Assembly (NCBI GenBank): GCA_920105625.2
Contig: CAKKTE020000510.1
Span: 310,001-374,000, forward strand
Reading direction: 5' to 3'
DNA: 64,000 bases
Source: Clusia tigrina
Lineage: Eukaryota; Arthropoda; Insecta; Diptera; Clusiidae
Part shown: piece after piece, positions 1 through 9,440 of the stretch
How the letters are laid out: each line of letters opens with the position of its first letter
Numbering within the stretch: position 1 is the first letter of the stretch
Program-made: the position numbers and the translations under genes
The notes under the pieces: generated by a model
The model's database searches: none
The model's input: only the letters and a program-made list of their open reading frames with translations
What the model was told of the DNA's origin: nothing

Positions 1-196
1 AAGTTTTATCCGTGTTTGATTTGGGACTCAAGGGTAGCATAGCTTTGAGCGATAGCTTAAATTGACAAGAGGCTCGAGTACTTTATTGTTACAAAATTTC
101 AAGGTTTTATGACGCTCCAGTTAAAAGTTACAAGCATTTGTATGTTGCAAACTTTGATAGGTGTAGGACGTACCGTATAGAAGTTAGGGCCATTTG
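1..196 (+). repeat. Canonical (class A) monomer, reference unit
   Basis: Reference for unit numbering used in this annotation. It starts AAGTTTTATCC and ends GGGCCATTTG. Composition is A56 C27 G47 T66, 37.8% GC, with strong G over C skew on this strand. Substructure: a 7-bp direct repeat ATAGCTT at 39-45 and 52-58; GTTACAA at 88-94 and 127-133, flanked by further weak similarity (an imperfect 39/40-bp internal repeat); and TTTGAT...ATAG segments of exactly 28 bases at 15-42 and 153-180 (about 15 of 28 matches, strongest at the ends). The next two units (197-558) are the same except for the class C change at the end of the third. Confidence 0.95.
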
Positions 197-550
197 AAGT
201 TTTATCCGTGTTTGATTTGGGACTCAAGGGTAGCATAGCTTTGAGCGATAGCTTAAATTGACAAGAGGCTCGAGTACTTTATTGTTACAAAATTTCAAGG
301 TTTTATGACGCTCCAGTTAAAAGTTACAAGCATTTGTATGTTGCAAACTTTGATAGGTGTAGGACGTACCGTATAGAAGTTAGGGCCATTTGAAGTTTTA
401 TCCGTGTTTGATTTGGGACTCAAGGGTAGCATAGCTTTGAGCGATAGCTTAAATTGACAAGAGGCTCGAGTACTTTATTGTTACAAAATTTCAAGGTTTT
501 ATGACGCTCCAGTTAAAAGTTACAAGCATTTGTATGTTGCAAACTTTGAT

Positions 551-600
551 AGGTGTAGGAAATACCGTATAGAAGTTAGGGCCAATTGAAGTTTTATCAG
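551..600 (+). repeat. First class C boundary haplotype
   Basis: Representative of class C, which straddles the monomer boundary: GGAAATACC for GGACGTACC (unit 169-170), CCAATTG for CCATTTG (193), and ATCAGTG for ATCCGTG (11 of the next unit). By eye I count 37 occurrences of the first marker, with GAAATACC or a close variant near 559, 1929, 3301, 6239, 7806, 8981, 10352, 12116, 15839, 17798, 26594, 27378, 28358, 29124, 30104, 30674, 31066, 31262, 34321, 35301, 36669, 37453, 37845, 45394, 46374, 47742, 48134, 52054, 55391, 55783, 56372, 58135, 60292, 61860, 62056, 62144 and 63515. Most carry all three markers; those at 31262, 37845 and 48134 are partial recombinants. Confidence 0.9.
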
Positions 601-1770
601 TGTTTGATTTGGGACTCAAGGGTAGCATAGCTTTGAGCGATAGCTTAAATTGACAAGAGGCTCGAGTACTTTATTGTTACAAAATTTCAAGGTTTTATGA
701 CGCTCCAGTTAAAAGTTACAAGCATTTGTATGTTGCAAACTTTGATAGGTGTAGGACGTACCGTATAGAAGTTAGGGCCATTTGAAGTTTTATCCGTGTT
801 TGATTTGGGACTCAAGGGTAGCATAGCTTTGAGCGATAGCTTAAATTGACAAGAGGCTCGAGTACTTTATTGTTACAAAATTTCAAGGTTTTATGACGCT
901 CCAGTTAAAAGTTACAAGCATTTGTATGTTGCAAACTTTGATAGGTGTAGGACGTACCGTATAGAAGTTAGGGCCATTTGAAGTTTTATCCGTGTTTGAT
1001 TTGGGACTCAAGGGTAGCATAGGTTTGAGCGATAGCTTAAATTGACAAGAGGCTCGAGTACTTTATTGTTACAAAGTTTCAAGGTTTTATGACGCTCCAG
1101 TAAAAAGTTACAAGCATTTGTATGTTGCAAACTTTGATAGGTATAGGACGTACCGTATAGAAGTTAGGGCCATTTGAAGTTTTATCCGTGTTTGATTTGG
1201 GACTCAAGGGTAGCATAGCTTTGAGCGATAGCTTAAATTGACAAGAGGCTCGAGTACTTTATTGTTACAAAATTTCAAGGTTTTATGACGCTCCAGTTAA
1301 AAGTTACAAGCATTTGTATGTTGCAAACTTTGATAGGTGTAGGACGTACCGTATAGAAGTTAGGGCCATTTGAAGTTTTATCCGTGTTTGATTTGGGACT
1401 CAAGGGTAGCATAGCTTTGAGCGATAGCTTAAATTGACAAGAGGCTCGAGTACTTTATTGTTACAAAATTTCAAGGTTTTATGACGCTCCAGTTAAAAGT
1501 TACAAGTTTGTATGTTGCAAACTTTGATAGGTGTAGGACGTACCGTATAGAAGTTAGGGCCATTTGAAGTTTTATCCGTGTTTGATTTGGGACTCAAGGG
1601 TAGCATAGCTTTGAGCGATAGCTTAAATTGACAAGAGGCTCGAGTACTTTATTGTTACAAAATTTCAAGGTTTTATGACGCTCCAGTTAAAAGTTACAAG
1701 CATTTGTATGTTGCAAACTTTGATAGATGTAGGACGTACCGTATAGAAGTTAGGGCCATTTGAAGTTTTA
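559..1770. repeat. Segmental duplication, copy 1 (partner 3301-4512)
   Basis: Matches 3301-4512 at a fixed offset of 2742 bases (14 monomers minus 2). Shared markers: the class C site (559/3301), GGTATAGG (1139/3881), a 2-base CA deletion in ACAAGCATTTG (1507/4249) and GATAGATGTAGG (1721/4463). Homology ends before 1771, where copy 1 has ATCAGTG and copy 2 has ATCCGTG. Copy 1 has a private AGGTTTGAGC at 1021. Confidence 0.88.
1037..1176 (+). repeat. First class B monomer (linked 96 A>G and 122 T>A)
   Basis: Representative of class B. The segment reads CAAAGTTTC instead of CAAAATTTC, and 26 bases later CCAGTAAAAAG instead of CCAGTTAAAAG. The two changes travel together in most carriers. Other clear carriers have their CAAAGTTTC near 2441, 3815, 9493, 10866, 12631, 14787 and 16941, and in a dense zone from 18.9 to 26 kb. 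This copy also has a private GGTATAGG, which is shared with 3881 and 10932 and marks it as part of larger duplications. Confidence 0.9.
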
Positions 1771-3300
1771 TCAGTGTTTGATTTGGGACTCAAGGGTTGC
1801 ATAGCTTTGAGCGATAGCTTAAATTGACAAGAGGCTCGAGTACTTTATTGTTACAAAATTTCAAGGTTTTATGACGCTCCAGTTAAAAGTTACAAGCATT
1901 TGTATGTTGCAAACTTTGATAGGTGTAGGAAATACCGTATAGAAGTTAGGGCCAATTGAAGTTTTATCAGTGTTTGATTTGGGACTCAAGGGTAGCATAG
2001 CTTTGAGCGATAGCTTAAATTGACAAGAGGCTCGAGTACTTTATTGTTACAAAATTTCAAGGTTTTATGACGCTCCAGTTAAAAGTTACAAGCATTTGTA
2101 TGTTGCAAACTTTGATAGGTGTAGGACGTACCGTATAGAAGTTAGGGTCATTTGAAGTTTTATCCGTGTTTGAATTGGGACTTAAGGGTAGCATAGCTTT
2201 GAGCGATAGCTTAAATTGACAAGAGGCTCGAGTACTTTATTGTTACAAAATTTCAAGGTTTTATGACGCTCCAGTTAAAAGTTACAAGCATTTGTATGTT
2301 GCAAACTTTGATAGGTGCAGGACGTACCGTATAGAAGTTAGGGCCATTTGAAGTTTTATCCGTGTTTGATTTGGGACTCAAGGGTAGCATAGCTTTGAGC
2401 GATAGCTTAAATTGACAAGAGGCTCGAGTACTTTATTGTTACAAAGTTTCAAGGTTTTATGACGCTCCAGTAAAAAGTTACAAGCATTTGTATGTTGCAA
2501 ACTTTGATAGGTGTAGGACGTACCGTATAGAAGTTAGGGCCATTTGAAATTTTATCCGTGTTTGATTTGGGACTCAAGGGTAGCATAGCTTTGAGCGATA
2601 GCTTAAATTGACAAGAGGCTCGAGTACTTTATTGTTACAAAATTTCAAGGTTTTATGACGCTCCAGTTAAAAGTTACAAGCATTTGTATGCTGCAAACTT
2701 TGATAGGTGTAGGACGTACCGTATAGAAGTTAGGGCCATTTGAAGTTTTATCCGTGTTTGATTTGGGACTCAAGGGTAGCATAGCTTTGAGCGATAGCTT
2801 AAATTGACAAGAGGCTCGAGTACTTTATTGTTACAAAATTTCAAGGTTTTATGACGCTCCAGTTAAAAGTTACAAGCATTTGTATGTTGCAAACTTTGAT
2901 AGGTGTAGGACGTACCGTATAGAAGTTAGGGCCATTTGAAGTTTTATCCGTGTTTGATTTGGGACTCAAGGGTAGCATAGCTTTGAGCGATAGCTTAAAT
3001 TGACAAGAGGCTCGAGTACTTTATTGTTACAAAATTTCAAAGTTTTATGACGCTCCAGTTAAAAGTTACAAGCATTTGTATGTTGCAAACTTTGATAGGT
3101 GTAGGACGTACCGTATAGAAGTTAGGGCCATTTGAAGTTTTATCCGTGTTTGATTTGGGACTCAAGGGTAGCATAGCTTTGAGCGATAGCTTAAATTGAC
3201 AAGAGGCTCGAGTACTTTATTGTTACAAAATTTCAAGGTTTTATGACGCTCCAGTTAAAAGTTACAAGCATTTGTATGTTGCAAACTTTGATAGGTGTAG

Positions 3301-4512
3301 GAAATACCGTATAGAAGTTAGGGCCAATTGAAGTTTTATCAGTGTTTGATTTGGGACTCAAGGGTAGCATAGCTTTGAGCGATAGCTTAAATTGACAAGA
3401 GGCTCGAGTACTTTATTGTTACAAAATTTCAAGGTTTTATGACGCTCCAGTTAAAAGTTACAAGCATTTGTATGTTGCAAACTTTGATAGGTGTAGGACG
3501 TACCGTATAGAAGTTAGGGCCATTTGAAGTTTTATCCGTGTTTGATTTGGGACTCAAGGGTAGCATAGCTTTGAGCGATAGCTTAAATTGACAAGAGGCT
3601 CGAGTACTTTATTGTTACAAAATTTCAAGGTTTTATGACGCTCCAGTTAAAAGTTACAAGCATTTGTATGTTGCAAACTTTGATAGGTGTAGGACGTACC
3701 GTATAGAAGTTAGGGCCATTTGAAGTTTTATCCGTGTTTGATTTGGGACTCAAGGGTAGCATAGCTTTGAGCGATAGCTTAAATTGACAAGAGGCTCGAG
3801 TACTTTATTGTTACAAAGTTTCAAGGTTTTATGACGCTCCAGTAAAAAGTTACAAGCATTTGTATGTTGCAAACTTTGATAGGTATAGGACGTACCGTAT
3901 AGAAGTTAGGGCCATTTGAAGTTTTATCCGTGTTTGATTTGGGACTCAAGGGTAGCATAGCTTTGAGCGATAGCTTAAATTGACAAGAGGCTCGAGTACT
4001 TTATTGTTACAAAATTTCAAGGTTTTATGACGCTCCAGTTAAAAGTTACAAGCATTTGTATGTTGCAAACTTTGATAGGTGTAGGACGTACCGTATAGAA
4101 GTTAGGGCCATTTGAAGTTTTATCCGTGTTTGATTTGGGACTCAAGGGTAGCATAGCTTTGAGCGATAGCTTAAATTGACAAGAGGCTCGAGTACTTTAT
4201 TGTTACAAAATTTCAAGGTTTTATGACGCTCCAGTTAAAAGTTACAAGTTTGTATGTTGCAAACTTTGATAGGTGTAGGACGTACCGTATAGAAGTTAGG
4301 GCCATTTGAAGTTTTATCCGTGTTTGATTTGGGACTCAAGGGTAGCATAGCTTTGAGCGATAGCTTAAATTGACAAGAGGCTCGAGTACTTTATTGTTAC
4401 AAAATTTCAAGGTTTTATGACGCTCCAGTTAAAAGTTACAAGCATTTGTATGTTGCAAACTTTGATAGATGTAGGACGTACCGTATAGAAGTTAGGGCCA
4501 TTTGAAGTTTTA
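3301..4512. repeat. Segmental duplication, copy 2 (partner 559-1770)
   Basis: See partner. This copy also belongs to the larger superrepeat matched at 10352 and beyond, so the 2742-bp duplication is nested inside it. The 2-base deletion at 4249 is absent from the 10.4-12.4 kb copy because two monomers (390 bp) are missing there. Confidence 0.88.
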
Positions 4513-4570
4513 TCCGTGTTTGATTTGGGACTCAAGGGTAGCATAGCTTTGAGCGATAGCTTAAATTGAC

Positions 4571-6138
4571 AAGAGACTCGAGTACTTTATTGTTACAAAA
4601 TTTCAAGGTTTTATGACGCTCCAGTTAAAAGTTACAAGCATTTGTATGTTGCAAACTTTGATAGGTGTAGGACGTACCGTATAGAAGTTAGGGCCATTTG
4701 AAGTTTTATCCGTGTTTGATTTGGGACTCAAGGGTAGCATAGCTTTGAGCGATAGCTTAAATTGACAAGAGGCTCGAGTACTTTATTGTTACAAAATTTC
4801 AAGGTTTTATGACGCTCCAGTTAAAAGTTACAAGCATTTGTATGTTGCAAACTTTGATAGATGTAGGACGTACCGTATAGAAGTTAGGGCCATTTGAAGT
4901 TTTATCCGTGTTTGATTTGGGACTCAAGGGTAGCATAGCTTTGAGCGATAGCTTAAATTGACAAGAGGCTCGAGTACTTTATTGTTACAAAATTTCAAGG
5001 TTTTATGACGCTCCAGTTAAAAGTTACAAGCATTTGTATGTTGCAAACTTTGATAGTTGTAGGACGTACCGTATAGAAGTTAGGGCCATTTGAAGTTTTA
5101 TCCGTGTTTGATTTGGGACTCAAGGGTAGCATAGCTTTGAGCGATAGCTTAAATTGACAAGAGGCTCGAGTACTTTATTGTTACAAAATTTCAAGGTTTT
5201 ATGACGCTCCAGTTAAAAGTTACAAGCATTTGCATGTTGCAAACTTTGATAGATGTAGGACGTACCGTATAGAAGTTAGGGCCATTTGAAGTTTTATCCG
5301 TGTTTGATTTGGGACTCAAGGGTAGCATAGCTTTGAGCGATAGCTTAAATTGACAAGAGACTCGAGTACTTTATTGTTACAAAATTTCAAGGTTTTATGA
5401 CGCTCCAGTTAAAAGTTACAAGCATTTGTATGTTGCAAACTTTGATAGGTGTAGGACGTACCGTATAGAAGTTAGGGCCATTTGAAGTTTTATCCGTGTT
5501 TGATTTGGGACTCAAGGGTAGCATAGCTTTGAGCGATAGCTTAAATTGACAAGAGGCTCGAGTACTTTATTGTTACAAAATTTCAAGGTTTTATGACGCT
5601 CCAGTTAAAAGTTACAAGCATTTGTATGTTGCAAACTTTGATAGGTGTAGGACGTACCGTATAGAAGTTAGGGCCATTTGAAGTTTTATCCGTGTTTGAT
5701 TTGGGACTCAAGGTTAGCATAGCTTTGAGCGATAGCTTAAATTGACAAGAGGCTCGAGTACTTTATTGTTACAAAATTTCAAGGTTTTATGACGCTCCAG
5801 TTAAAAGTTACAAGTATTTGTATGTTGCAAACTTTGATAGTTGTAGGACGTACCGTATAGAAGTTAGGGCCATTTGAAGTTTTATCCGTGTTTGATTTGG
5901 GACTCAAGGGTAGCATAGCTTTGAGCGATAGCTTAAATTGACAAGAGGCTCGAGTACTTTATTGTTACAAAATTTCAAGGTTTTATGACGCTCCAGTTAA
6001 AAGTTACAAGCATTTGTATGTTGCAAACTTTGATAGGTGTAGGACGTACCGTATAGAAGTTAGGGCCATTTGAAGTTTTATCCGTGTTTGATTTGGGACT
6101 CAAGGGTAGCATAGCTTTGAGCGATAGCTTAAATTGAC
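4571..6138. repeat. 4-monomer (784-bp) tandem duplication inside superrepeat P copy 1
   Basis: AAGAGACTCG occurs at 4571 and 5355, and GATAGTTGTAGG at 5051 and 5835, both exactly 784 bases apart. The partner superrepeat (10.35-12.4 kb) has a single copy of each, and its offset drops by exactly 784 across this region. Duplication in copy 1 or deletion in copy 2 would both explain this. Copy 2 of the pair has a private CAAGTATTTG (5812) and AAGGTTAGC (5710). Confidence 0.82.
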
Positions 6139-6769
6139 AAGAGGCTCGAGTACTTTATTGTTACAAAATTTCAAGGTTTTATGACGCTCCAGTTAAAAGT
6201 TACAAGCATTTGTATGTTGCAAACTTTGATAGGTGTAGGAAATACCGTATAGAAGTTAGGGCCAATTGAAGTTTTATCAGTGTTTGATTTGGGACTCAAG
6301 GGTAGCATAGCTTTGAGCGATAGCTTAAATTGACAAGAGGCTCGAGTACTTTATTGTTACAAAATTTCAAGGTTTTATGACGCTCCAGTTAAAAGTTACA
6401 AGCATTTGTATGTTGCAAACTTTGATAGGTGTAGGACGTATCGTATAGAAGTTAGGGCCATTTGAAGTTTTATCCGTGTTTGATTTGGGACTCAAGGATA
6501 GCATAGCTTTGAGCAATAGCTTAAATTGACAAGAGGCTCGAGTACTTCATTGTTACAAAATTTCAAGGTTTTATGACGCTCCAGTTAAAAGTTACAAGCA
6601 TTTGTATGTTGCAAACTTTGATAGGTGTAGGACGTACCGTATAGAAGTTAGGGCCATTTGAAGTTTTATCCGTGTTTGATTTGGGACTCAAGGGTAGCAT
6701 AGCTTTGAGCGATAGCTTAAATTGACAAGAGGCTCGAGTACTTTATTGTTACAAAATTTCAAGGTTTTA

Positions 6770-7090
6770 TGACACTCCAGTTAAAAGTTACAAACATTTG
6801 TATGTTGCAAACTTTGATAGATGTAGGACGTATCGTATAGAAGTATGGGCCATTTGAAGTTGTATCAGTGTTTGATTTGGGCCTCCAGGGTAGCATAGCT
6901 TTGAGCGATAGCTTAAATTGACAAGAGGCTCGAGTAGTTTATTGTTACAAAATTTCAAGGTTTTATGACGCTGCAGTAAAAAGTTACAAGCATTTGTATG
7001 TTGCATACTTTGATAGCTGTAGGACGTACCGTATAGAAGTAAGGGCCATTTGAAGTTTTATCAGTGTTTGATTTGGGACTCAAAGGTAGC
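6770..7090 (+). repeat. Class E and adjoining diverged monomers
   Basis: The segment holds the first class E signature: ACAAACATTTG, GATAGATGTAGGACGTATCG, GAAGTATGGGCC (6839), AGTTGTATCAGTG and GGGCCTCCAGGG. It is followed by private changes GAGTAGTTTATTG (6933), CGCTGCAGTAAAAAG (6970), TTGCATACTTTGATAGCTG and GAAGTAAGGGCC. Unlike the four later E copies this one keeps AAATTGACAAG rather than AAATGGACAAG. It lies at the seam between the two superrepeat P copies. Confidence 0.88.
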
Positions 7091-8265
7091 ATAGCTTTGG
7101 GCGATAGCTTAAATTGACAAGAGGCTCGAGTACTTTATTGTTACAAAATTTCAAGGTTTTATGAATCTCCAGGAAAAAGTTACAAGCATTTGTATGTTGC
7201 AAACTTTGATAGGTGTAGGACGTACCGTATAAAAGTAAGGGCCATTTGAAGTTTTATCAGTGTTTGATTTGGGACTCAAAGGTAGCATAGCTTTGAGTGA
7301 TAGCTTAAATTAACAAGAGGTTCGAGTACTTTATTTTTAAAAAATTTTAAGGTCCTATGACGCTCCCGTAAAAAGTTACAAACATTTGTATGTTGCAAAC
7401 TTTGATAGGTGTAGGTCGTACCGTATAGAAGTTAGGGCCATTTGAAGTTTTATCAGTGTTTGATTTGGGACTCAAGGCTTGCATAGCTTTGAGCGATAGC
7501 TTAAATTGACAAGAGGCTCGAGTACTTTATTGTTACAAAATTTCAAGGTTTTATGACGCTCCAGTAAAAAGTTACAAGTATTTGTATGTTGCAAATTTGA
7601 TAGGTGTAGGACGTACCGTATAGAAGTTAGGGCCATTTGAAGTTTTATCAGTGTTTGATTTGGGACTCAAGGGTTGCATAGCTTTGAGCGATAGCTTAAA
7701 TTGACAAGAGGCTCGAGTACTTTATTGTTACAAAATTTCAAGGTTTTATGACGCTCCAGTTAAAAGTTACAAGCATTTGTATGTTGCAAACTTTGATAGG
7801 TGTAGGAAATACCGTATAGAAGTTAGGGCCAATTGAAGTTTTATCAGTGTTTGATTTGGGACTCAAGGGTAGCATAGCTTTGAGCGATAGCTTAAATTGA
7901 CAAGAGGCTCGAGTACTTTATTGTTACAAAATTTCAAGGTTTTATGACGCTCCAGTTAAAAGTTACAAGCATTTGTATGTTGCAAACTTTGATAGGTGTA
8001 GGACGTACCGTATAGAAGTTAGGGTCATTTGAAGTTTTATCCGTGTTTGATTTGGGACTCAAGGGTAGCATAGCTTTGAGCGATAGCTTAAATTGACAAG
8101 AGGCTCGAGTACTTTATTGTTACAAAATTTCAAGGTTTTATGACGCTCCAGTTAAAAGTTACAAGCATTTGTATGTTGCAAACTTTGATAGGTGTAGGAC
8201 GTACCGTATAGAAGTTAGGGCCATTTGAAGTTTTATCCGTGTTTGATTTGGGACTCAAGGGTAGC
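7091..8265. repeat. 1175-bp (6-monomer) tandem duplication, copy 1
   Basis: Matches 8266-9440 at an offset of 1175 (6 x 196 minus 1). Shared oddities: AGCTTTGGGCGATAG (7094/8269), ATGAATCTCCAGGAAAAAG (7161/8336), GTATAAAAGTAAGG (7228/8403), the most diverged monomer of the window (7249-7444), CAAGGCTTGC, and a 1-base deletion giving TGCAAATTTGATAGG (7584/8759). Left of the duplication copy 1 reads CAAAGGTAGC and copy 2 reads CAAGGGTAGC, which places the crossover within about ten bases. Confidence 0.92.
7249..7444 (+). repeat. Most diverged full-length monomer, copy 1
   Basis: About 14 substitutions from the canonical unit with no length change: ATCAGTG, CAAAGGTAGC, GAGTGATAG, AAATTAACAAG, GAGGTTCGAG, a core TTATTTTTAAAAAATTTTAA replacing the TTATTGTTACAAAATTTCAA segment, GGTCCTATG, CTCCCGTAAAAAG, CAAACATTTG and GTAGGTCG. 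The in-frame TGA of the canonical unit is replaced by TAA here. Most of its changes are not seen elsewhere except in the duplicate at 8424. Confidence 0.92.
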
Positions 8266-9440
8266 ATAGCTTTGGGCGATAGCTTAAATTGACAAGAGGC
8301 TCGAGTACTTTATTGTTACAAAATTTCAAGGTTTTATGAATCTCCAGGAAAAAGTTACAAGCATTTGTATGTTGCAAACTTTGATAGGTGTAGGACGTAC
8401 CGTATAAAAGTAAGGGCCATTTGAAGTTTTATCAGTGTTTGATTTGGGACTCAAAGGTAGCATAGCTTTGAGTGATAGCTTAAATTAACAAGAGGTTCGA
8501 GTACTTTATTTTTAAAAAATTTTAAGGTCCTATGACGCTCCCGTAAAAAGTTACAAACATTTGTATGTTGCAAACTTTGATAGGTGTAGGACGTACCGTA
8601 TAGAAGTTAGGGCCATTTGAAGTTTTATCAGTGTTTGATTTGGGACTCAAGGCTTGCATAGCTTTGAGCGATAGCTTAAATTGACAAGAGGCTCGAGTAC
8701 TTTATTGTTACAAAATTTCAAGGTTTTATGACGCTCCAGTAAAAAGTTACAAGTATTTGTATGTTGCAAATTTGATAGGTGTAGGACGTACCGTATAGAA
8801 GTTAGGGCCATTTGAAGTTTTATCAGTGTTTGATTTGGGACTCAAGGGTTGCATAGCTTTGAGCGATAGCTTAAATTGACAAGAGGCTCGAGTACTTTAT
8901 TGTTACAAAATTTCAAGGTTTTATGACGCTCCAGTTAAAAGTTACAAGCATTTGTATGTTGCAAACTTTGATAGGTGTAGGAAATACCGTATAGAAGTTA
9001 GGGCCAATTGAAGTTTTATCAGTGTTTGATTTGGGACTCAAGGGTAGCATAGCTTTGAGCGATAGCTTAAATTGACAAGAGGCTCGAGTACTTTATTGTT
9101 ACAAAATTTCAAGGTTTTATGACGCTCCAGTTAAAAGTTACAAGCATTTGTATGTTGCAAACTTTGATAGGTGTAGGACGTACCGTATAGAAGTTAGGGT
9201 CATTTGAAGTTTTATCCGTGTTTGATTTGGGACTCAAGGGTAGCATAGCTTTGAGCGATAGCTTAAATTGACAAGAGGCTCGAGTACTTTATTGTTACAA
9301 AATTTCAAGGTTTTATGACGCTCCAGTTAAAAGTTACAAGCATTTGTATGTTGCAAACTTTGATAGGTGTAGGACGTACCGTATAGAAGTTAGGGCCATT
9401 TGAAGTTTTATCCGTGTTTGATTTGGGACTCAAGGGTAGC
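8266..9440. repeat. 1175-bp (6-monomer) tandem duplication, copy 2
   Basis: Directly follows copy 1. The only difference I noticed in the diverged core is GTAGGTCGTACC in copy 1 (7411) against the canonical GTAGGACGTACC here. The near identity of strongly diverged monomers shows that the duplication is recent relative to their divergence. The right end is approximate, because canonical monomers cannot be assigned. Confidence 0.9.
8424..8619 (+). repeat. Most diverged full-length monomer, copy 2
   Basis: The 1175-bp duplicate of 7249-7444, with the same T-rich core and CTCCCGTAAAAAG. It has reverted or been converted to GTAGGACGTACC at its 3' end. Confidence 0.92.

Larger units (their letters stand above)
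1791..6500. repeat. Superrepeat P, copy 1
   Basis: Matches 7668-12400 through a chain of rare markers. CAAGGGTTGC 1791 matches 7668 (and 8843). GTTAGGGTCA 2141 matches 8018 (and 9193). TTTCAAAGTT near 3038 matches 9894. GGTATAGG 3881 matches 10932. AAGAGACTCG 4571 matches 11232. GATAGTTGTAGG 5051 matches 11712. TTTGCATGTTG 5231 matches 11892. ACGTATCG 6435 matches 12312, and CAAGGATAGC 6493 matches 12370. The offset moves from 5877 to 7052, 6856, 7051, 6661 and back to 5877, and each step equals whole monomers plus known 1-2 base indels. Confidence 0.85.

Noticed and set aside
88..146. tRNA-like, hairpin or RNA polymerase III promoter elements within the unit
   Set aside because: Only 4-base stems could be drawn around AAAA...TTTT, and no A/B-box pair is seen. 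Not better than chance for an AT-rich sequence.
1..196. CENP-B box
   Set aside because: No TTCG....A..CGGG pattern on either strand of the canonical unit; the CpG sites are in other contexts.
6788..7006. Minus-strand open frames of 66-73 codons (also at 32007, 32378, 40354, 40725, 43080, 43451, 55911, 58263)
   Set aside because: They are antisense reads through satellite variants, for example opened by a 1-base insertion at 56049 and 58401. They repeat only because the DNA block was duplicated.
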